DNA of 64,000 nt from Acidobacteriota bacterium. Its GTDB lineage: Bacteria; Actinomycetota; Acidimicrobiia; Acidimicrobiales; Acidimicrobilacustridaceae. The notes under the pieces were generated by a model. The model searched no databases. It had not been told where the DNA came from and saw only the letters and a program-made list of their open reading frames with translations. A program made the position numbers and the translations under genes. The stretch covers positions 1 to 64,000 of the forward strand of contig JAGWYK010000001.1 in assembly GCA_018969405.1 (NCBI GenBank), in the 5' to 3' direction. Positions 58,769-64,000 of the stretch are shown here, one piece after another; the first letter of the stretch is position 1; the number at the start of each line of letters is the position of its first letter.

Positions 58769-59959
58769 TCAGCCGCCCCGCCCGGCCCGGGCTGTGGTGA
58801 AGGAGTCCCGGACCCGCTCGAGGGCGATGGGATCGGCCCAGAGGTCGGCGATGGTCATGGCCATGGCCTTGGCGCCGTCGATCACGGCCCTGTCACCGTC
58901 GGCGGCGGCGGCATGGACGGCGAACTCGGCGGTGTGGATGCCGACCCCGGCGGGGGCCACGGCGATCATGGGATGGATGCTGGGCACCACATGGCTGACG
59001 TTGCCCATGTCGGTGGAACCGACCACGGCCCGGTGCGCATCGGGTTCGAGCACGGTCCGACCGAGGCGGGCGGCGTTGTCCCGGTAGAGACCGGCCAGCG
59101 ACGCGTTGTCGACGAGATCGGCGTACGCGGGATCGCGCCAGGTGATCTCGACCTCGCAGCCGGCGGCCAGGGCTCCGGCCTCGAGGGCCGCCACCACTCG
59201 CAGCTTCAGGTCCTCGAGGGCCTCCAGGTCCCCGGCCCGCACGTACCAGTTCATGGCGGCGCGGGAGGGGACGATGTTGGGCTTGTCCCCGCCATCGGTG
59301 AAGACGCCGTGGATGCGTTGATCCGGAGCGATGTGCTGACGCAGGGCGGCCACGTTCATGTAGCCGAGCACGGCGGCGTCGAGGGCGTTGCGCCCCTGCC
59401 AGGGGTGGGCGGCGGCATGGGCGGCCCGGCCGGTGTAGACGGCGTCGAGTCCGTGGAAGGCGATGGCGTTCATGGTGAGCAGATCGGCATCGGCCGGATG
59501 CACCATCATCGCGGCGTCGATGCCCTCGAGCGCACCGCGATCGATCATCAGCACCTTGCCGCCTCCCCCCTCCTCGGCCGGGCAGCCGAGGATGGTGACC
59601 CGGCCACCGACATCGGGGGCGAGCGCCGCCGCGGCGAGCCCGGCCCCGAGTCCGGCGGCGGCGATGATGTTGTGTCCACAGGCGTGCCCGAGACCCGGCA
59701 GGGCGTCGTACTCGAGCATCACCGCGATGTCGGGGCCGGAGGTGCCGGCGCTCGAGCGGAAGGCGGTGGCCAGTTCGAAGGCGTGACGCTCCACGCCGAG
59801 ACCGGCGGCCTCGATGCGCCCGCAGAGCAGATCGTGGGCGCGGTGCTCGGCGAACTTCTCCTCGGGGGCGGCGTGGATGGCGTGGGACACCGCGACGAGG
59901 TCCTCGGCGTGGGTGTCGATATGGGCGCACAGGGCGGCCTTCAGGGCGTCGACGTCCAT
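58769..59959 (-). CDS. M20 family amidohydrolase (AbgB/aminobenzoyl-glutamate hydrolase-like)
   Basis: 396 residues. Metal-binding GLGHACGHNIIAAAGLGAG near residue 95, CPAEEGGGGKV near 130 (catalytic Glu pair), and MVHPAD near 155. A bacterial exopeptidase dimerisation domain follows (GRAAHAAAHPWQGRNALDAAV). STDMGNVSHVVPSIHPMI is close to AbgB. It cleaves amide bonds of N-acyl amino acids or similar; substrate not assigned. ATG 59959 is chosen over a 13-residue extension, and TAGCGT sits seven bases upstream. Confidence 0.9.
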   Translation of the reverse strand: MDVDALKAALCAHIDTHAEDLVAVSHAIHAAPEEKFAEHRAHDLLCGRIEAAGLGVERHAFELATAFRSSAGTSGPDIAVMLEYDALPGLGHACGHNIIAAAGLGAGLAAAALAPDVGGRVTILGCPAEEGGGGKVLMIDRGALEGIDAAMMVHPADADLLTMNAIAFHGLDAVYTGRAAHAAAHPWQGRNALDAAVLGYMNVAALRQHIAPDQRIHGVFTDGGDKPNIVPSRAAMNWYVRAGDLEALEDLKLRVVAALEAGALAAGCEVEITWRDPAYADLVDNASLAGLYRDNAARLGRTVLEPDAHRAVVGSTDMGNVSHVVPSIHPMIAVAPAGVGIHTAEFAVHAAAADGDRAVIDGAKAMAMTIADLWADPIALERVRDSFTTARAGRGG

Positions 59960-59994
59960 GGGCCTCACGCTAGTGGCGGGTGCCCTCCACCGAC

Positions 59995-60588
59995 TCACAG
60001 ATGGACGACGATGGCATCGGGGATGACACGGACCACCCCGCTGGTGCAGGTGAGCACCGACTCGCCGTCGAGGTGGGCGGTGACGGGTCGACCCAGATCG
60101 AAGTGGTGCTCCTGAACCCGACGGGTGGTGAGGGCCGGATGGGGAAGGTGGGTCCCCGAGCGTGCCCGGACCCGGGCCAGCAGACGCTGACGCGGTCCGA
60201 GGCGTCCCTCGGTGAGATCCAGCCGACCGTCACCGGGATGGGACCTCGGCCCGAGGTCCAGCGGTCCGCACCACTGGGCGTTCATGGCGATGAGGAACGG
60301 CCCGGCCCACAGACGACGGCGCAGCACCGCATGGGCCAGGAAGAGCTCCTGACGATCCTCGGTCTCGAGGATGCCGAGATCGACCGGCACCCGCAGTGTC
60401 GGCACGGCGGTGCGGGCGGCGCCCAGGGTTCGGTGCAGATCCCCACCCCGCAGCACCAGGGCCGGGAGGTCGTGACCGGCGGCCAGCGCGGCGCTGAGCA
60501 CGCGACGAGCCTCGGCATCGGAGGTGACGGGGACGGCGTCGGAGGGTGCCGGGGCCATCTCGCCGTAGGAGCCGCCGGGTTCGATCAC
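59995..60588 (-). CDS. Diacylglycerol kinase-like stub lacking the catalytic loop
   Basis: 197 residues. The C-terminal half resembles YegS/DgkB-type lipid kinases: LWAGPFLIAMNAQWCGPLDLGPRSHPGDGRLDL and VTAHLDGESV..VRVIPDAIVV. The N half has LVLRGGDLHRTLG where kinases have GGDGT, two residues short. A working kinase is doubtful. GTG start overlaps the helY stop (GTGA). I am moderately sure of the family and unsure of any function. Confidence 0.65.
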   Translation of the reverse strand: MIEPGGSYGEMAPAPSDAVPVTSDAEARRVLSAALAAGHDLPALVLRGGDLHRTLGAARTAVPTLRVPVDLGILETEDRQELFLAHAVLRRRLWAGPFLIAMNAQWCGPLDLGPRSHPGDGRLDLTEGRLGPRQRLLARVRARSGTHLPHPALTTRRVQEHHFDLGRPVTAHLDGESVLTCTSGVVRVIPDAIVVHL

Positions 60589-63215
60589 CGCTCGGACCCC
60601 GAGCTCCGGTCCCGCTCGGCATCCTCTGCGGTCTCCTCCGGTGTCGATGCGGCGACGGGGACCGAGGCGGCCACCACGCCGCGCAGCAGCGCATCGGCGG
60701 CCGCCCGTGCGGTCTGTGCGGTCTGCGGGTCGGGGGCGGCGTCGCCGATCTGCCGGAGCAGATCGATCAACTGTTTCACGGTGCGCACGAAATCGCCGCC
60801 CGAGACCTCCTCCTCGGCGAGCACATGGCCGAGGTCCTCCCCCGCCGCCCAGCCATGGGCCAGGGGGAGGAAGGTCATGTCCGGGAGTCGGGTCGCCGGC
60901 AGCCCGAGCCGTCGTTCGTCACGGGCCAGATCCTCGGCGATGCCCATGATGGTCCGGGCCCGGGACGCCACCGCCGATGAGGGGAACCACTCCTCGAGCT
61001 CGGGAGCCGAGGCCCGACGTTCATGGACGAAGCCCGACACGAGTCCGGCGAGGGTGGGGGCATCGAGTCCGTCGAGCACACCGGCGTGGAGCACCTCGGT
61101 GATCAGCAGATCGGACTCGTGGAAGATGCTCACGAGGGTCTCCCCTGAGCCGCTGAGTGCCCAGCCGGTGAGATGACCCCGGTCCTCGAGGACCTGCAGC
61201 ACCCGATCGAACTGTTCGGCGAGCGAATCGGCCCGGGTCCGGATGCGCTCCTCGGTGGTCCGCAGTTCGCCCCGGGCCCGTTCGGCCCGACGCAGGGCCC
61301 GCAGGTGGGCGTCACGGCGCGGGCAGTCGTGCACCGGGTGATGCCCGGGATCGGCCACATCGACCTTCGGCGAGCGCCGACCGGCCCTGCCGGCACCGGC
61401 CTCGCGCAGCGCCGCGGCAACCTGCGTCTGGAACGAGCGCTTCGTCGGAGCGAAGGGGACCGGCAGGGTGACGCGGGCGACCAGGTCCGGGGGTTCATCC
61501 ATGTCGGCGGCACCCAGGGGTCGCAGCTGGAGGCCCTCGTCGATCACCTTCAGGCGGGTGCTGCCGCCTCGCCGCTGGGAGACCGAGAGGACCGCGACCG
61601 GCCGACCGCCGTCGACGGAGATGATGTCGCCCGGTCGGAGACGGCCGATGGCGGTCTCGACCGCTCCGCCGCGTCCGGGAGGGCGACGACCCTCATCGAG
61701 GAGTCGCCGGTACTCCCCCACGTCGCCGCGCGAACAGCGGGCCTCGGCCTCGAGTGCGTCGAGGGCGGCGCGTCGCTCCTCGATCCGTGACTGCAGTCGC
61801 ACGATGTCGGCGTCGGCCTGGTACTGGGCGAAGCTCAGCGTCAGGAGGCGGTGGGCCTCAGCGGGATCGAAGCGCCGGACCAGGTTGGCGGCGATGTTGT
61901 AGGTGGGACGGAAGGAACTGGTGAGACGGAACGACCGGCTGGCGACGAGCCGGGAGACCTCCTCGAACCCGACGAAGGGCGACCAGAGCACCACGGCGTG
62001 GCCCTGCGCATCGATCCCCCGCCGGCCGGCTCGTCCGGTGAGCTGGGTGAACTGGGCCGCTGTCAGCAGATCATGGCCATCGCCGGTGAACTTGGTGAGC
62101 TTCTCGATCACGACCGACCGGGCCGGCATGTTGATGCCCAGCGCGAGGGTCTCGGTGGCGAACACGACCTTGACGAGACCCTCGATGAAGCAGCGTTCGA
62201 CCGCCTCCTTGAACGGCGGGATCATTCCGGCATGATGGGCGGCGATCCCGTGCTGGAGGGCATCGCTCCAGCGCCCGAAGTCGAGGATCCGGAGGTCGTC
62301 GTCGGTGAGGTTCTCGACATGCTGCTCGGCGATGGCGCGGATCCGGTCCCGTTCCTCGTCGGTGGTGAACGACAGACCGGCGCGCAGACAGGAGCGGACC
62401 GCCTCGTCGCAGCCGGCCCGGCTGAACAGGAAGTACAGGGTGGGCAGCATCTGACGCTGGTCGAGGAGTTCGACCACCTCGGCGCGGCCCGGGGTCGACC
62501 ATCGCCGCTGGGGTCGACCACCCCGAGCCGAGCGGTGCACCTCGCGGGGTCCGGTGTCGAACTCGAACCCGTCCGGGTTGGGCCGCCCGTCGACGAGTGT
62601 CGGGACCATCACCGCAGTGTCCTCGAGGCGATCCTCCACCAGGTACCAGTTGTCGAGGGTGACCGGCCGCTGCGTCTCGACCACGACATCGGTGGGACCG
62701 CGGACCGTCGAGATCCAGTCGGCGAGCTCGGGCGCGTTGGACACCGTGGCCGACAGGCAGACCAGGCGCACCGGGGCGGGAAGGTGGATCATGACCTCCT
62801 CCCAGACCGAACCCCGATAGGTGTCCTGCAGATAGTGCACCTCGTCGAGGATCACCCAGCGAAGCGTGGCCAGCGAACCGGCACGGCTGTGGATCATGTT
62901 GCGCAGGACCTCGGTGGTCATGACCACGATGGGGGCCTCGCCGTTGACGGCGGTGTCACCGGTGAGCAGACCGACCTTCTCCGCCCCGTGCTCGGCGACG
63001 AGGTCGTGGAACTTCTGGTTGGAGAGCGCCTTGATGGGTGTGGTGTAGAACGCCCGTCCTCGCTCGGCGAGGGCGACGCCGATGGCGTGCTCGGCGATGA
63101 CGGTCTTGCCGGAGCCCGTCGGGGCGCTCACCAGCACCGACCGACCGGCGTCGATGGCGGTGATGGCGTCGAGCTGGAAGGGATCCAGCGCGAACGGGTG
63201 CTCCTCGATGCTCAC
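60585..63215 (-). CDS. helY: Ski2/Mtr4-like DEAD/H RNA helicase HelY
   Basis: 876 residues. Q-like region DPFQLDAITAI, Walker A APTGSGKT (31-38), TPIKALSNQK, DEVHYLQD (DEVH box near 125), SATV, and motif VI QLTGRAGRRGID near 375. A long helical C-terminal part with the Ski2-type DSHCT domain (LPLAHGWAAGEDLGHVLAEEEVSGGDFVRTVKQLIDLLRQI) follows. It acts on structured RNA. GTG start behind TAGCAT at leaderless spacing. helY-tatC order is conserved in actinobacteria. Confidence 0.95.
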   Translation of the reverse strand: MSIEEHPFALDPFQLDAITAIDAGRSVLVSAPTGSGKTVIAEHAIGVALAERGRAFYTTPIKALSNQKFHDLVAEHGAEKVGLLTGDTAVNGEAPIVVMTTEVLRNMIHSRAGSLATLRWVILDEVHYLQDTYRGSVWEEVMIHLPAPVRLVCLSATVSNAPELADWISTVRGPTDVVVETQRPVTLDNWYLVEDRLEDTAVMVPTLVDGRPNPDGFEFDTGPREVHRSARGGRPQRRWSTPGRAEVVELLDQRQMLPTLYFLFSRAGCDEAVRSCLRAGLSFTTDEERDRIRAIAEQHVENLTDDDLRILDFGRWSDALQHGIAAHHAGMIPPFKEAVERCFIEGLVKVVFATETLALGINMPARSVVIEKLTKFTGDGHDLLTAAQFTQLTGRAGRRGIDAQGHAVVLWSPFVGFEEVSRLVASRSFRLTSSFRPTYNIAANLVRRFDPAEAHRLLTLSFAQYQADADIVRLQSRIEERRAALDALEAEARCSRGDVGEYRRLLDEGRRPPGRGGAVETAIGRLRPGDIISVDGGRPVAVLSVSQRRGGSTRLKVIDEGLQLRPLGAADMDEPPDLVARVTLPVPFAPTKRSFQTQVAAALREAGAGRAGRRSPKVDVADPGHHPVHDCPRRDAHLRALRRAERARGELRTTEERIRTRADSLAEQFDRVLQVLEDRGHLTGWALSGSGETLVSIFHESDLLITEVLHAGVLDGLDAPTLAGLVSGFVHERRASAPELEEWFPSSAVASRARTIMGIAEDLARDERRLGLPATRLPDMTFLPLAHGWAAGEDLGHVLAEEEVSGGDFVRTVKQLIDLLRQIGDAAPDPQTAQTARAAADALLRGVVAASVPVAASTPEETAEDAERDRSSGSER

Positions 63216-63221
63216 GGACCG

Positions 63222-63227
63222 ATGCTA
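63222..63227 (-). promoter_or_regulatory. -10 box of helY (leaderless type)
   Basis: TAGCAT on the minus strand ends exactly six bases before GTG 63215. Confidence 0.55.
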
Positions 63228-63260
63228 CGGGTGGACACGACCGATGCCGTGCCCGGCCGA

Positions 63261-63992
63261 TCAGGCGGCGGCGTGGCGGCGGGCCCGACGGCGCCGGACG
63301 GCGAGCAGCACCGCGCCCACGCCGATGGAGACGAAGTACAGCACCAGCATGGGGACACCGAGGGCGATCATCGAGATGGGATCACCGCTCGGGGTGATGA
63401 CGGCGGCGATGATGGCGATCACGACGATGGCCATCCTCCACCACTGCAGCAGGCGCCGCGGCGTGAGCACGTTCATGAGCTGCAGGGCCACCAGCACGAC
63501 CGGGAACTCGAACCCGACTCCGAAGGCCAGCATCATCCAGACGATCAGGGTGACGTAGCTCTCGGCTGTGTAGAAGGGGGTGATGTCGCTGCCACCGATG
63601 CTGGTGAGGAACTCCAGCGTCGGGTTCAGCGAGAAATAGGCGACCGCCGCTCCCATGGCGAACAGCGTGAGGGCGCTGGTCATGAACGGGATGGCGTACT
63701 TCTTCTCATGGGCGTAGAGCCCGGGGGTGACGAAGCGCCACACCTGCCACAGGATGATCGGCATCGCCACGGCGACACCGATGTAGGCGCTCATCTTGAT
63801 GCGCAGACCGAAGGCCTGGAGCGGCTCGGTGGCGATGAACTGGCAGTCGGTCTGCACCTGGCAGAACGGATGCTGGAGGAAGTTGAGGACGTACGGGTAC
63901 AGGAACCATCCGGCGAGGGCTCCGACGACGACGGCGATGATCACCCGGAGCAGACGCGTGCGAAGCTCCGCGATGTGCTCCCAGATGGTCAT
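63261..63992 (-). CDS. tatC: Sec-independent protein translocase TatC
   Basis: 243 residues with six membrane helices. MTIWEHIAELRTRLLRV is the conserved N-terminal motif that reads twin-arginine signals. Glu in FIATEPLQAFGLRIKMSAYIG, PIILWQVWRFVTPGLY and FGVGFEFPVVL follow. The last 15 residues are Arg/Ala-rich. The frame stays open to the window edge, so an N-terminal extension upstream of Met 63992 is possible. It would export substrates such as the Tat-signal carotenoid oxygenase at 50679. Confidence 0.96.
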   Translation of the reverse strand: MTIWEHIAELRTRLLRVIIAVVVGALAGWFLYPYVLNFLQHPFCQVQTDCQFIATEPLQAFGLRIKMSAYIGVAVAMPIILWQVWRFVTPGLYAHEKKYAIPFMTSALTLFAMGAAVAYFSLNPTLEFLTSIGGSDITPFYTAESYVTLIVWMMLAFGVGFEFPVVLVALQLMNVLTPRRLLQWWRMAIVVIAIIAAVITPSGDPISMIALGVPMLVLYFVSIGVGAVLLAVRRRRARRHAAA

Positions 63993-64000
63993 GTGGCCAC

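Noticed and set aside
57177-59087. A 636-codon plus-strand frame over the ThyX-like and M20 genes
   Set aside because: Antisense shadow crossing two real genes and the gap between them; no domain recognised.

Overview
The window is 64 kb of uniformly high-GC DNA from the chromosome of an actinobacterium. I infer the class Acidimicrobiia or a close relative. The gene order is actinobacterial throughout: rsfS, comEA-comEC-holA-rpsT-lepA, hrcA-dnaJ-rsmE, scpA-scpB-rlu...cmk...der, gcvH-garA-merR-DUF151-merR, helY-tatC, with a PAC2 protein and a DUF4193-type protein. Mycobacteria share these blocks but place them elsewhere, and many mycobacterial genes are absent here. Stop codons are overwhelmingly TGA, and starts include many GTG and a few TTG. 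I see no insertion sequence, prophage, CRISPR array or other mobile element. This is housekeeping chromosome with a few lineage-specific genes.

Layout. 1-1155: end of an LCP-family envelope gene, rsfS, and a tRNA-Ala facing it. 1156-6331: leuS, a PAC2/phosphotransferase pair on the minus strand, and a CnoX-type thioredoxin. 6483-10850: comEA, comEC, a FolP2-type paralogue and holA. 10866-18074: rpsT, lepA, a CIRCE operator with hrcA-dnaJ-rsmE-hemW, and an enoyl-CoA hydratase. 18161-21419: tRNA-Val, a lipocalin-like protein, trpS and scpA. 21429-27056: scpB, rlu, aroH-tyrA-aroA, cmk and plsC, tightly packed. 27064-34392: a flavin enzyme, an HD hydrolase, ispH, a DUF512 radical-SAM protein, der, a 67-residue zinc-ribbon membrane protein and a flavin monooxygenase. 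34406-39690: tRNA-Pro, lysS, an MprF/LysX-like membrane protein, an SRAP protein, a HIT protein and pgsA. 39744-47870: the glycine-cleavage block gcvH-garA-merR-DUF151-merR-gcvT, convergent with gcvP behind a tandem glycine riboswitch, then a class II aldolase. 47949-49880: a cobalamin riboswitch with a secreted alpha-toroid protein, and a small zinc-finger protein. 49978-64000: histidine phosphatase and carotenoid oxygenase, a charge-segmented unknown protein, HAD, crotonase, GNAT, the DUF4193-type protein, a ThyX-like double-domain protein, an M20 amidohydrolase, a DGK-like stub, helY and tatC.

How the parts work together. The glycine block holds H, T and P proteins around a GarA-like FHA switch and two MerR regulators, with a glycine-sensing RNA on gcvP. 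The scpAB-to-der stretch combines chromosome segregation, chorismate/prephenate metabolism, CMP kinase and ribosome assembly. lysS and the adjacent MprF-like gene look like an unfused version of mycobacterial LysX.

The most unusual signals are these. (1) A cobalamin riboswitch with a ribosome-site hairpin controls a secreted transcobalamin-like toroid protein. (2) A decamer repeat array sits inside the second aptamer of the glycine riboswitch. (3) TAG/TAA stop codons double as -10 boxes. (4) Many TANNNT boxes lie exactly six bases before a start codon, implying leaderless mRNAs. (5) A ThyX-like protein has its active-site signature split between two domains. (6) A DUF4193-type protein carries a histone H1-like tail.
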